64,000 nucleotides of DNA from an uncultured Pedosphaera sp. (GTDB taxonomy: Bacteria; Verrucomicrobiota; Verrucomicrobiia; Limisphaerales; Pedosphaeraceae). Location: assembly GCA_903918755.1 (NCBI GenBank), contig CAIXFN010000093.1:33259-97258 (forward strand). The letters are read 5' to 3'. The position numbers and the translations under genes were made by a program. Below are positions 15,781-24,150 of this stretch, in pieces (the first letter of the stretch is position 1; every line of letters starts with the position of its first letter). Under the pieces are notes generated by a model. The model saw only the letters and a program-made list of their open reading frames with translations. It had not been told where the DNA came from and made no database searches.

Positions 15781-17868
15781 ATGAACCACCCAAACGGAAG
15801 ACTCCCTGCGGTCAGCCTCAAACTGATCCTCCTCTTGCTCGTGTCGGCCTGCCCGTCCCACGGGGCCGGGAACACCGGAAAAGCGGATGTTTCCGCGTCC
15901 AAAGTCATCACTGCCGAGCATCTCGCGGCCATCACGAAGCTCAGCAGTCCCCAGTTGTCGCCCGATGGCAAAAGCATCGCCGTGCTGATCACGCGGGCGC
16001 ACACCGAGTCGAACACCTGGGATACGGTGCTGGAACTGGTGGAGGTCGCCACCGGGAAACCGCGCAATCTGACGCCGGGACGCACCGGGGTCGCGCACCC
16101 ACGTTGGTCTCCCTCCGGCGACCGGTTGGCGTTCTTGAGTGTTCCGGGCGGCGCCGGGAAGGAGGCCGTCCCGCAGATCTTCTGCCTGCCGATGAACGGG
16201 GGCGAAGCCCTGCAGGTCACCAAATCGCCGACGGGAGTGCAGCATTTCAGTTGGAGTCCCGACGGCAATGAAATCGCCTTTGCCGCCGAGGACGAGCGAC
16301 CGAACAAGCAGGAAATCGAGAAAGGGAACGACGCTTTTGAAATCACCAACGACGACATCTTTACCACCGCCGAACCTTTGCCCGTGCATATCTGGTGGGT
16401 GCCGGCGGGGGGCGGCGCCGCGCGTCGTTTGACCTCCGGGACCTGGACGTTGCCCGTCTCCCTGCCTCCGAGCCCTCCGGCATCACCCCTCTCCTGGTCG
16501 CCCGATGGCCGGGAAATCGCCTTCACCCGTCAGGAAACGGCGCACACCGGCGATCAGGACAAAGCCAGCATTCAAATCCTCAATGTCGCATCCGGTGCCC
16601 TCAGGGCGGTCACGGGACAGGTCCTGTTCGAAGGGTTCCCGGTTTTCTCACCGGATGGCAAAAGCATTGCCTACTGGCAATACCGGGATCGGGATCCGGG
16701 GAATGTGAATGACATATTACTGGCCCCGGCCACGGGTGGGCCGGGCAGAAACCTGACCTTGTCCGTGGATCGTTGCCTTTATCAGAACCGCTGGCTGCCG
16801 GATGGCAAGAGCCTGCTGGTGGGCGCGAATGACGGCGACAAGGTCTGCCTCTGGGAAGTCCCACTGGAAGGCCAGCCCCGGAAACTGGATCTCGGTGACC
16901 TCAGTCCGGCCTGGTCATTCTGGATCGATGTCAGCGTCGGTAAAAAGGGTGAAATTGTCTTTCCGGGAAGTTCCGCGGAACAGCCGGCTGAACTTTACTA
17001 TTGCGAGTCGGCCACCGCGAAGCCGCGGCGTTTGACGGACTATAATGCCAGGATTGCCGCCCTGGATCTGGGCAAGGTCGAAACCGTGACCTGGGACGGT
17101 CCGGATGGGTTCAAGGAGAACGGACTGCTTTTTTATCCGCCGGGCTATCGCGCCGGCACCCGGCTGCCGCTGGTCTTGAATATTCACGGTGGTCCCCAGG
17201 CGGCCTCGGTGCGTTCTTTTTCCGCGTTCAACCAATTGATGGCGACCCATGGTTACCTGGTGTTTTGTCCGAACTACCGGGGCAGTGACAACCTGGGAAA
17301 TGCCTACCAGCACGCGATCTTCAATGATGCGGGAGATGGGCCCGGACGGGATGTGATGTCGGGAATTGAGGCGTTGAAGGCCAGGGGAATTGTCGATGAA
17401 TCCCGCATCGCCGTCACTGGCTGGTCCTACGGTGGCTACATGACCTCCTGGCTGATCGGCCACCACGACTTCTGGAAAGCCGCAGTGGCCGGAGCTGCCG
17501 TCACGGACTTGACCGATGAGTATTGTTTCTCGGACGGCAATGTGACCTGGAAGTATGCCATGCAGAAAAACGCCGCACCCTGGTCTGCGGAAGGCCAGAA
17601 ACTGTATCGTGAGCAATCCCCGATCAGCTACGCGGCCCACATGAAGACTCCGACCCTCATCATCACCGATACCGGGGATGCGCGGGTGCCACCAAGCCAA
17701 TCGTGGAAACTTTACCACGCGCTCAAGGACCAGGGCGCGACCGTGTCCATGGTGGGATACCCGGTCCCGGGCCATTTTCCCGGCGACCCGGTCCGGTCAA
17801 AGGATTGCTACCAACGTTGGCTGTCCTGGCTGGATCGCTACCTGGGTGCAGAACCGGCCAAACCATGA
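15781..17868 (+). CDS. S9 family peptidase (prolyl oligopeptidase / DPP-like), secreted
   Basis: 695 residues from ATG 15781; an in-frame ATG at 15745 would add twelve. A Sec signal peptide (SLKLILLLLVSACPSHG) is followed by a beta-propeller of WD40-like PD40 repeats (SPQLSPDGKSIAVLI; FPVFSPDGKSIAYWQ). The C-terminal alpha/beta-hydrolase domain has nucleophile S549 in GWSYGGYMTS, D633 in TGDARVPPSQ and H665 in PVPGHFPGDP, a complete triad with normal order. It probably cleaves short peptides in the periplasm. An intrinsic terminator follows within ten bases. Confidence 0.92.
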   Translation: MNHPNGRLPAVSLKLILLLLVSACPSHGAGNTGKADVSASKVITAEHLAAITKLSSPQLSPDGKSIAVLITRAHTESNTWDTVLELVEVATGKPRNLTPGRTGVAHPRWSPSGDRLAFLSVPGGAGKEAVPQIFCLPMNGGEALQVTKSPTGVQHFSWSPDGNEIAFAAEDERPNKQEIEKGNDAFEITNDDIFTTAEPLPVHIWWVPAGGGAARRLTSGTWTLPVSLPPSPPASPLSWSPDGREIAFTRQETAHTGDQDKASIQILNVASGALRAVTGQVLFEGFPVFSPDGKSIAYWQYRDRDPGNVNDILLAPATGGPGRNLTLSVDRCLYQNRWLPDGKSLLVGANDGDKVCLWEVPLEGQPRKLDLGDLSPAWSFWIDVSVGKKGEIVFPGSSAEQPAELYYCESATAKPRRLTDYNARIAALDLGKVETVTWDGPDGFKENGLLFYPPGYRAGTRLPLVLNIHGGPQAASVRSFSAFNQLMATHGYLVFCPNYRGSDNLGNAYQHAIFNDAGDGPGRDVMSGIEALKARGIVDESRIAVTGWSYGGYMTSWLIGHHDFWKAAVAGAAVTDLTDEYCFSDGNVTWKYAMQKNAAPWSAEGQKLYREQSPISYAAHMKTPTLIITDTGDARVPPSQSWKLYHALKDQGATVSMVGYPVPGHFPGDPVRSKDCYQRWLSWLDRYLGAEPAKP

Positions 17869-17876
17869 ACAGGAAA

Positions 17877-17905
17877 AAAGGCGGCGCTTTTGCGAGAGCC
17901 GCCTT
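17877..17905 (-). terminator. intrinsic terminator
   Basis: Stem AAGGCGGC / GCCGCCTT with a 13-base loop. On the minus strand the stem is followed by a run of T, so it fits termination of the leftward stress cluster best. It also lies ten bases after the S9 peptidase stop and may work both ways. Confidence 0.55.
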
Positions 17906-18020
17906 ATCCGCTAGGGCGCGACATGCTGTTCATCGCGTCACATCCTCTAATTCCTGTCTGAAATGCTGCCGGTGGGTATCCGTTTTTTGGACCCGTGCTT
18001 CGCTGGCAGCTGTGCAGGGC

Positions 18021-18135
18021 AGGACAGGATGGACAGGATTTTCATGATGGGAAGCAGAGACTTTCAGACTCTCTGCGGATTTTTTCAGATTCATTATGTT
18101 ACATCCTGTCAATCCTGTCTCAACTCCGGAATTCC
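18021..18135. repeat. inverted pair of ATCCTGT repeats, copy 3
   Basis: ACAGGATGGACAGGAT at about 18023 and ATCCTGTCAATCCTGT at 18103 are near-perfect inverted complements. The right arm continues into CTCAACTCCGGAATTCC as in the copies at 6132 and 15648. Confidence 0.75.
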
Positions 18136-18245
18136 CTTTTTCGCAAGTCGAGCCAATGTCCGGCCAGCCGTACGCGGTCCTGGCGCAGCGGGTGGTGGGA
18201 CGTCTTTTTATCGCACACTCACGCGGCAGGAGTGGGGCGAGCCAC

Positions 18246-18779
18246 TCAAGAGTTGGCCGGCGAAGACGCGAGCATATCCAATAACCGTTGCTGGGTGGCC
18301 TGGAAGTATTGGATGGCCACGCCGGCGATGCGGCGCATGAGTTCGTAGCCGAACTCGTGATCCAATTCGCATTGTTCCCGCAAGCGGGTGCCGTAGAAGA
18401 AAATGGTGTGGGTGGGTTCCAAGGCCCGGGCTCCCAGATGCAGGTAATAAGGAGGGAAGAGCCACGCCCAGCCCAGGTCGTCACCGGCGCCCAAGGTTTG
18501 GATGGGGATGGGCGGCCGGTCCGGAATTTCCAACTCCAAGCACACCCGGCCGTGGAGGATGAGATAAAAGCGATTGGCGGGACTGCCTTGCTCCAGCATG
18601 GTCTCGCCGGTTGCGAACGGCATTTCCATGGCGGAATTGGCGAGGATATCCAGATGGTGTTGACTCAGCCCGGAGCAGAACGGCTGCCGGGCGATCAGTT
18701 CAGCGAGGGGTTCCGACGGAGGCGCGGTCGGCTCGGAAAGCTGTGTTTGATCCCTACCCGGGAGCGGGTCGGGATTCAT
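18246..18779 (-). CDS. cyclic-nucleotide-binding-domain protein without a DNA-binding domain
   Basis: 177 residues. Residues about 30-150 are a cNMP-binding (Crp/Fnr) beta-roll: PFCSGLSQHHLDILANSA, GETMLEQGSPANRFYLILHGRVCLEL and TLGAGDDLGWAWLFPP. The phosphate-binding cassette is non-standard, with GDDLGWAWL replacing the usual GExxGExxL...R. No helix-turn-helix follows, so it is not a transcription factor by itself. Its ATG overlaps the stop of the DUF2934-type gene and it is the last gene of the leftward cluster. Confidence 0.82.
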   Translation of the reverse strand: MNPDPLPGRDQTQLSEPTAPPSEPLAELIARQPFCSGLSQHHLDILANSAMEMPFATGETMLEQGSPANRFYLILHGRVCLELEIPDRPPIPIQTLGAGDDLGWAWLFPPYYLHLGARALEPTHTIFFYGTRLREQCELDHEFGYELMRRIAGVAIQYFQATQQRLLDMLASSPANS

Positions 18780-19177
18780 GATCCCTGGCGAATCGCCGCC
18801 CGGGCGGCCTGGAGCATTTGATCGTGGCCGGCTTCGGCGATGCCGGCCTCCACGAGGCGTTCATTATCACTGCGGCCTTCCACGTCTTCGTCCGCACTGG
18901 GGGCGGTGGGAGCCTGATGTCCGGGGGAACCGGGGAGGGGATCCCAGCGTTCCGATTCGGGTGCCGCCTCCAGCGCTTCGACGACCGGATCGTTGACGGA
19001 TTCGCCCGTCATTTCCTGAAGGGCCTGATCCCAATCGGATTTACCCACGTCCGCGGCGGAGCGTCCGTTAATAACCGCCAGTTCGATCGCCCGGACGCGG
19101 ACCATGCCGCGGTTGACGGTGCCGATGCCGGTGGAATGTTCGGTGATGATTCCCTGCTTGAGAGGATTGGTTTTCAT
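18776..19177 (-). CDS. DUF2934-like small protein
   Basis: 133 residues from ATG 19177; an upstream extension to 19255 is unlikely because other genes here also begin MKTxP. The segment VRVRAIELAVINGRSAADVGKSDWDQALQEM fits the DUF2934 pattern (RA.ELa...Gr...d..W..A..El). The rest is acidic and low in complexity. Two DUF2934-like genes in one cluster suggest a shared role, which is unknown. The stop overlaps the next start (ATGA). Confidence 0.6.
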   Translation of the reverse strand: MKTNPLKQGIITEHSTGIGTVNRGMVRVRAIELAVINGRSAADVGKSDWDQALQEMTGESVNDPVVEALEAAPESERWDPLPGSPGHQAPTAPSADEDVEGRSDNERLVEAGIAEAGHDQMLQAARAAIRQGS

Positions 19178-19288
19178 AAATTGAGGATTAACCCAGGGTA
19201 GCTCGTGTCGAGCTACCCTGGGCAGGTGCGTCAACCCGCTGCGGAGTTGACGCACGTCGAGAGTACCCCGCGCGTGGCCGCAGATTCC

Positions 19289-19516
19289 TTAAGGTCCGTG
19301 GGGAAAGGTTTGGGAATTGTGCGAGGTTTTGATCTGGCGTTCCCCGCGGTCTTCGTGCAAGTCTCGCGATTTGGAGAAGGGTTTGGCCTTCTTGGGTTCC
19401 TTCACGGGAGTGTTGGAAGCGGCGATAGCGGCGGGGTTGGGGCGCAGTTGGTGCATCATCTTGGGGAAGACGGGCGGTTCCGGCGTCGTGGCGGGTTTGG
19501 GGACGGATGGTTTCAT
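19289..19516 (-). CDS. small basic hypothetical protein
   Basis: 75 residues, rich in Pro, Lys and Ala, starting MKPSVPKPATTPEPP. It has the same MK-Pro-rich opening as the Dps and DUF2934 genes around it and the same strand. It contains no domain, looks disordered, and could be an unrecognised small gene or chance. Confidence 0.4.
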   Translation of the reverse strand: MKPSVPKPATTPEPPVFPKMMHQLRPNPAAIAASNTPVKEPKKAKPFSKSRDLHEDRGERQIKTSHNSQTFPHGP

Positions 19517-19553
19517 AAGATTGGATTGCGTTTGCGGGGTGGCAGCGATTCCA

Positions 19554-20135
19554 TTACTTGGCGGCCTGGGTATGGGCTTCCACAAACCACAACCATTTGT
19601 CGATGCCGCGCGAAACCTCGGTGAAGACATCCGCGGAATCGGCATCACCCAGGGCGTTGGCTTCGTCAATCGTGGTGCGGGCTTCGGCCCCAAACGTGGA
19701 CAGGGCGCGGGCGACCGCCTCGACATGCGTGGCGCCATCGGCGATGGCGAGGGGATATTCGGGGAGGCGCGAGCGGGCGGCGGCGCTCCGCACCGTGCCT
19801 TCGGCGATGCCCCCGAGTTGAACGATTCGTTCCGCAATGGTGTCGACGTAGTCTTCGAGAGCTTCGGCAATTTCATCAAACAACTTGTGCAAGCCGATGA
19901 AGTTCGGTCCTTTGACGTTCCAATGGGCCTGTTTCATCTGCATTTGCAGATCGACGATGGAAGCGAGTCGCTCGTTCATGAGGCGGTTCAATTCCACGCG
20001 GCCATCGAGTTTCAGATCATTCTCGGTTTCATACATCACCGGGGATTCCGGGGGGGCGTTTTTAGGTGCCGGTGGATTGTGGCTGGCCGGCGCGGTGGGG
20101 TTCGTGGGGGCTGATTTCGTTGGGGGTGTTTTCAT
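19554..20135 (-). CDS. dps: Dps-family DNA-protecting ferritin
   Basis: 193 residues: a Pro/Ala-rich N-terminal tail of about 35 residues, then the four-helix Dps domain. The ferroxidase signature is present as KQAHWNVKGPNFIGLHKLFDEIAE followed by LEDYVDTIAERIVQLGG; the His, Asp and Glu ligands are all kept. Dps proteins oxidise Fe(II) with H2O2, store iron and coat DNA in stress. The unusual proline-rich tail may be a DNA-binding or flexible linker, by inference. Confidence 0.9.
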   Translation of the reverse strand: MKTPPTKSAPTNPTAPASHNPPAPKNAPPESPVMYETENDLKLDGRVELNRLMNERLASIVDLQMQMKQAHWNVKGPNFIGLHKLFDEIAEALEDYVDTIAERIVQLGGIAEGTVRSAAARSRLPEYPLAIADGATHVEAVARALSTFGAEARTTIDEANALGDADSADVFTEVSRGIDKWLWFVEAHTQAAK

Positions 20136-20165
20136 AAATTGTGGGGGCGGGGGGCGGTGGACGGC

Positions 20166-20405
20166 TTAAGTCTGGTTATGGTAACCATGGACGCGGGTCA
20201 GGTTGCGCTCCGCGATGAGTTGCGCCTCGGCTTCCAGCCAATGTTGCACGTGGCGGCCCGGCAGCGAACCCTCGTTGACATAGGCGAAATAGGCCCGGCG
20301 GGCCACTTCATCCGGGGCGGGCACAAAGGCGGGTTCCTCCCGGCCGGCTTGCGCCATGGCGACCGCCTTGGGGGCGGGGTTTTGGGGGTATTTGTTGTTT
20401 TTCAT
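20166..20405 (-). CDS. DUF2934 domain protein
   Basis: 79 residues from ATG 20405, which overlaps the stop of the PRC-barrel gene. The core VARRAYFAYVNEGSLPGRHVQHWLEAEAQL is a clear DUF2934 motif (RAY..y...G...g...HW..AE..L). The family is small, soluble and of unknown function, frequent near stress and PRC-barrel genes. Confidence 0.75.
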   Translation of the reverse strand: MKNNKYPQNPAPKAVAMAQAGREEPAFVPAPDEVARRAYFAYVNEGSLPGRHVQHWLEAEAQLIAERNLTRVHGYHNQT

Positions 20406-21130
20406 AAATCGGCGACTTGGTGCAGCAATTCCAGTGTGCGCGGGAGCGGTGGCGCGCCGTGGCGGGGCGGGCATAGCCCAATAGCGGCCATGGTCAGGCT
20501 CACATAGACGGTGGAGTCTTCATAACTGATTCGCTCCACCGCGCCGGTGGGGAGGATTACTTCCGCTCCGGAGAAACGGTGGCCGATCCGGATGACCAGC
20601 GAAGCCAGGGTCCATTCCTCCGCGGCCAGGAGGAAATCGCTGATCTGCCCCTGGGTGCCGTCCACCCCTCGCACTTGGTAGCCGGTGACGGCGGCAGTGC
20701 TGCGCAAATGAGCTTCGGGTCGATTCCGCGCGGTACCGGCGGCGGTGGGTGGCTGTCCCACTACCGGGAAAGTGCCGGCATCCCATACGCCTTCCCCCTG
20801 CCAGTACGAAGGCCAGCCGTAATACCGATAGTAATCCTCTTCATATTGGCGCGACAACGGGAGGTGCTCGGCCATCGCCGGACTCTTTTCGATCTGGCGT
20901 CGGCTCAGATTGACGTTCAGGACTCCCCCCGTTTCATCCCAGTCCGCCAGGGCGGGCGGAGCCAGCAAAACCTGGCGGCCCGGCAGCCAGTTCCCGGTGT
21001 CCGCCACCAGATAGCGCACGGCCCAGGTGCGGTCGTCAAAATAGACGTCCCGCACATGGCCGATTTCCCCGTCCGTCGCGCCCAGTTTGGCGCCGTGCAA
21101 TTGTTTGAGGCTGCGGAGTTGGTCATTCAT
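20402..21130 (-). CDS. protein with two PRC-barrel domains
   Basis: 242 residues from ATG 21130. The first PRC-barrel (residues 1-75) reads LRSLKQLHGAKLGATDGEIGHVRDVYFDDRTWAVRYLV. A second, weaker one (about 160-215) has TGYQVRGVDGTQGQISDFLLAAEEWTLASLVI. Between them is a Tyr-rich linker EEDYYRYYGWPSYW. PRC barrels are small beta barrels seen in RimM, photosystem H subunits and stress proteins. Likely part of the envelope/stress set; coupled by ATGA overlap to the next gene. Confidence 0.85.
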   Translation of the reverse strand: MNDQLRSLKQLHGAKLGATDGEIGHVRDVYFDDRTWAVRYLVADTGNWLPGRQVLLAPPALADWDETGGVLNVNLSRRQIEKSPAMAEHLPLSRQYEEDYYRYYGWPSYWQGEGVWDAGTFPVVGQPPTAAGTARNRPEAHLRSTAAVTGYQVRGVDGTQGQISDFLLAAEEWTLASLVIRIGHRFSGAEVILPTGAVERISYEDSTVYVSLTMAAIGLCPPRHGAPPLPRTLELLHQVADL

Positions 21131-21153
21131 GGATGGTCTTTCGGTAAATGGAT

Positions 21154-23124
21154 TCAAGGTTGGTGGGGGGCGGGGGACACCGCGGCGGCGGGTCCATCCC
21201 GCAGGGCTTCAATGATGGCCGCCTGGACGCTGGGATTGAAAAGATTTCCCAAGTGCCCGCCCTTTTCAAACACGGTCAGGCGGTCCGGGGCGAAAGTGGC
21301 TTGCAACCAGGCCAGATCCTCCTCGGCCAGCAGGAAATCGTTGCGATTCACCAGCACCCGGACGCGCGGGTTGGCACGCAAGCCGGCCGCGTACTGCCGC
21401 AGATCACCGGCGGTGGCCAGGGAGGTCACGGCGGGGGCGGGGACGCCCTGTTCTTCATAATAAGGAGCGACAAACTTTTCCAGGTAATCCTGGAACGAAT
21501 AGCCCATTATTTCGTGGTAAACCGCCGTCCGATGGAAATTGTGCAAGGGCGCGCCCAGCACCCCCTGGTTGTGCCGTTGCTGACTGCTGTAAATGATGTC
21601 CCGCAGGAGGAAACGAAAGGTCATGCCGATGAGAAAGCGCGACTCAATGGCATTGAAGGGCAGGGAAGTTTGCGGGGTGAGAGTCGTCTTGCTCAGCGCC
21701 GCGACCTTGAGAAAGGTGTTTTCAATCCGTTCGGCCCGCTCCGCGGCCGGCCACGCCGCCGGGGCCTGGTAAAATTCATCCAGCCGCGTTACCCCATGCA
21801 GGAGCCTCACGGGCGTGTCGATGGCCACATAGTGGTCGAATTGCAGCCGGGGCAATTCGTTGGTCGCCGCCGTGGCGGCCACGTAAAGCGTATCGAACGC
21901 GCCCAGGGAATCGCCGAGCAAAGACCGGGAACCCAAACGGTTGGGATAAGCCGTCGCGAGTTTACCGTCGATCGCCGTGAGGGCGGCATGGAGATCCCGG
22001 CCATCGACCGGCAAATACCCCGGCAGGGCGGTGGTCGCGGCGTGTTCCATGAATTCGGAGTTGAACGGATTGCTGAGCGTCACCGCGGAAAAGCCATGAC
22101 CGAAAACCAGTTCGGCGAGGGCGAGGGCAGATTGGTCCAACCGGTGCGAGCCCAGGCCGGGAACGATGTAAACAATCGGGGCGGAGCGCGGCTGCAACCA
22201 GCAGGTGAAAGGCAGATTGCGTCCGGTGGCCGGGATACGGACGGATTTGGTCAGGCCTTTCTCGCTGAACGAGGAATCCTGCGGAGTGAAAAACACCGAG
22301 GCCAGGGTTTGATGGGCGGCTTCATCCAACTCGCCGGTCACCTGAAAATCCGCCACCCGATTGGCGCGGGCAAACGTCCAGGCATACTGGATTTGCGCAT
22401 ACGGATCACTCTCCGCCCGGCTGAACCGCACGAATTCGTTCACGCTGTCGGACAGATCGTTATACGTCACCGCATAAGTGAAATAGGTGTAAGGGCCGAG
22501 GTAGGTCAGGGGATCACTGGCCACCAGGTCATAAGGCGAAATATAGAGCAGGGGATTGGTGGCGGTGTCGGCGGCCAGGCCGAGGGTGTCGCGCTCGTTG
22601 CTTGGGCCGAAGAACGGGAGCATGATATAACAGGCTGGCTGCCAGCCCCACCGGCCAAAGGTTTGGCCAAAATCCGCTTCCGAAGCGGGGATTTTCCAGC
22701 GGGTGCCCACGTCGAAGAGGCCGGCGACGCCCACCGTGGAATTACACAGGAAGCGGTACGTCTCATCCCGTGCCCCGGGCCATTTTTGTTGCAGCAAATT
22801 ATTGATGAGCCGTCCCGGGTATTTCAGATTCCGGCCGAAATTGCCAATGCTCGTCCGGACCGGTTTGACCACCACCCAGCGATAGATCCGGCTGGTCGGC
22901 TGGATGATTCCGCGCATGAAAGCGCGGTTGAAAGCCCAGAACACCCGGTTCAGCGGTTCCAGCGGATCCGGCACGGATGGGGGGAGCACCACGGGTTCCG
23001 CCATGGCCGGCGAGGCCATGGCGGCAGCCGGATCCGCCGCCGCGACCCGGAGGCCAAGGAGCAGGGGCAGCAACAGGAAAAGCGAGCGCTTGCGGGAGCG
23101 ACGGGTGGGGAATTTTTCCTTCAT
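21154..23124 (-). CDS. MlaA/VacJ-like domain fused to an alpha/beta hydrolase
   Basis: 656 residues, more than twice a normal MlaA. A Sec signal (LFLLLPLLLGLRVAAA) has no lipobox Cys. Residues about 50-245 are MlaA: DPLEPLNRVFWAFNRAFM, GLFDVGTRWKIPASEADFGQTFG and LPFFGPSNERDTLG. Residues about 310-645 look like an alpha/beta hydrolase: APIVYIVPGLGSHRLD, nucleophile elbow GDSLGAF (S406), and GGHLGNLF near the C-terminus for the His. MlaA moves mislocalised phospholipid from the outer membrane; the fused hydrolase may act on lipid. No mlaBCDEF genes are nearby. Confidence 0.85.
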   Translation of the reverse strand: MKEKFPTRRSRKRSLFLLLPLLLGLRVAAADPAAAMASPAMAEPVVLPPSVPDPLEPLNRVFWAFNRAFMRGIIQPTSRIYRWVVVKPVRTSIGNFGRNLKYPGRLINNLLQQKWPGARDETYRFLCNSTVGVAGLFDVGTRWKIPASEADFGQTFGRWGWQPACYIMLPFFGPSNERDTLGLAADTATNPLLYISPYDLVASDPLTYLGPYTYFTYAVTYNDLSDSVNEFVRFSRAESDPYAQIQYAWTFARANRVADFQVTGELDEAAHQTLASVFFTPQDSSFSEKGLTKSVRIPATGRNLPFTCWLQPRSAPIVYIVPGLGSHRLDQSALALAELVFGHGFSAVTLSNPFNSEFMEHAATTALPGYLPVDGRDLHAALTAIDGKLATAYPNRLGSRSLLGDSLGAFDTLYVAATAATNELPRLQFDHYVAIDTPVRLLHGVTRLDEFYQAPAAWPAAERAERIENTFLKVAALSKTTLTPQTSLPFNAIESRFLIGMTFRFLLRDIIYSSQQRHNQGVLGAPLHNFHRTAVYHEIMGYSFQDYLEKFVAPYYEEQGVPAPAVTSLATAGDLRQYAAGLRANPRVRVLVNRNDFLLAEEDLAWLQATFAPDRLTVFEKGGHLGNLFNPSVQAAIIEALRDGPAAAVSPAPHQP

Positions 23125-23160
23125 TGCAAAGCTAACTTAAATGGTGTGCAGGGCGGGGCA

Positions 23161-23195
23161 ATCACGGGAATGACCGTGGGGGGTATCCCCCCATC
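23161..23195 (-). promoter_or_regulatory. palindromic operator candidate, copy upstream of the MlaA-fusion gene
   Basis: CACGG at 23163-23167 and CCGTG at 23174-23178 form a palindrome with a 6-base spacer. A second one, GGGGGGTATCCCCCC, directly adjoins it. Nearly the same sequence lies at 24974-25008. Confidence 0.6.
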
Positions 23196-23217
23196 GGGGG
23201 ATGGGGTGCCTCCCGCC

Positions 23218-23373
23218 TTAAATCCGCCCCATCAGGAGGAGCACGACCAGGACCAGGACCAGCAAGCCGACCCCGCCACTGGGGTAATAGCCCCAACTAC
23301 GGCTGTGGGGCCAGGTGGGGAGGGCGCCGAGCAGGAGCAGAATCAAAAGAATGAGCAGTACAGTTCCGAGCAT
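23218..23373 (-). CDS. DUF3309 family small membrane protein
   Basis: 51 residues, two hydrophobic helices: LGTVLLILLILLLLGALPTW, then HSRSWGYYPSGGVG as the conserved loop, then LLVLVLVVLLLMGRI. The GALPTWP and WGYYPSGG motifs are diagnostic of DUF3309, tiny inner-membrane proteins often in osmotic or desiccation stress clusters. Too short for most gene finders. Confidence 0.88.
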   Translation of the reverse strand: MLGTVLLILLILLLLGALPTWPHSRSWGYYPSGGVGLLVLVLVVLLLMGRI

Positions 23374-23448
23374 ATTTATATTTTGGTTGGGCGAACCTGG
23401 TTCGCGCTTGGGGCGGGGAGGTTTCTAAAGTTGGGAGCAGCCGGGTGC

Positions 23449-23757
23449 TCAGGAATTCTTGGACCGGGAGGCATCCGGCTGAAAGGCCACCCAAAGGGTG
23501 GAAAGCAGGCCGGCACCCCGGATCAGCCGTTTGAGCCAGGAGGGTTTGGCCTGGGCGGGCGCAGTTTTGGTCCGGGTAAAGACGGCGAGTCCCGTTACCA
23601 GAATCGCGGTGGCCGAGGTGATGCGGGTCAAGGAACGGAGCCGGCGGGAAATATCGGCCAGGCCCGGTTGCAAGGCGGCCAGATCGTTGGTCATCTGGAG
23701 CCGGTTCAATTCACTTTCCACCAGTAACAGGCGCTTGCGCGTTTCGAGGGGGCTCAT
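23449..23757 (-). CDS. hypothetical protein, YqjK-like position
   Basis: 102 residues: helical N-terminus (ETRKRLLLVESELNRLQMTNDLAAL), one membrane segment (ITSATAILVTGLAVFT) and a basic tail. It follows DUF883 and holin-like genes in the same order as the yqjD-yqjE-yqjK set of enterobacteria, and its ATG overlaps the preceding stop. The match is in position and size; sequence similarity is not clear to me. Confidence 0.6.
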   Translation of the reverse strand: MSPLETRKRLLLVESELNRLQMTNDLAALQPGLADISRRLRSLTRITSATAILVTGLAVFTRTKTAPAQAKPSWLKRLIRGAGLLSTLWVAFQPDASRSKNS

Positions 23758-24143
23758 TGGAGGATGGTTTCGAGGCCGACCCGGTCTTTTTTGAGTTGGT
23801 CGAGCGAAGCGGAAAACGCCTGCCGGTCATGCAGCAACGAGTTCAGGCGCCGGGCCAGCCAAAAGGCGGCGAGCGTATACAAGCCCGCCAGGATGAGGAG
23901 GACCGCCACCGGGCACCAGGACCAGGCCAGGACCACGATGGCCGCGGTCAGGGTGCAGGTGGCGAGCAGGCCGAACGCGGCCAGGCCGAGCGCCAGCAGG
24001 ACGGCCTGGAGCAGGCGGTCCCGCTCCTCCTGCGCCTCCACCGCCAGCAATTCCAGCCGGTTCTCGCCGATGGTTAACAGGCGCCGGGCGAATTGTTTCG
24101 CATCGGCGGCAAGTTTTCTCAGGCTGACGGTGGCTTCGGCCAT
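23754..24143 (-). CDS. phage holin-like / YqjE family membrane protein
   Basis: 129 residues. An amphipathic N-terminal helix (RKLAADAKQFARRLLTIGENRLELLAVEAQEERDRLLQ) precedes two membrane helices (LLALGLAAFGLLATCTLTAAIVVLAW and PVAVLLILAGLYTLAAFWLA). The ENRLELLAVE..EE motif is shared by YqjE and the putative holin-X family. It probably works with the DUF883 protein encoded immediately upstream at the inner membrane. Confidence 0.82.
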   Translation of the reverse strand: MAEATVSLRKLAADAKQFARRLLTIGENRLELLAVEAQEERDRLLQAVLLALGLAAFGLLATCTLTAAIVVLAWSWCPVAVLLILAGLYTLAAFWLARRLNSLLHDRQAFSASLDQLKKDRVGLETILQ

Positions 24144-24150
24144 AACTAGG

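Larger units (their letters stand above)
17869..18245. other. intergenic region between converging genes, 377 bases
   Basis: Contains a terminator hairpin (17877-17905) and an inverted pair of the ATCCTGT repeat (18021-18135). I see no gene. Confidence 0.7.

Noticed and set aside
21148..23727. 859-residue open frame on the plus strand
   Set aside because: It is antisense to the MlaA-fusion, DUF3309 and neighbouring genes and has no domain; long antisense frames are expected in high-GC DNA.
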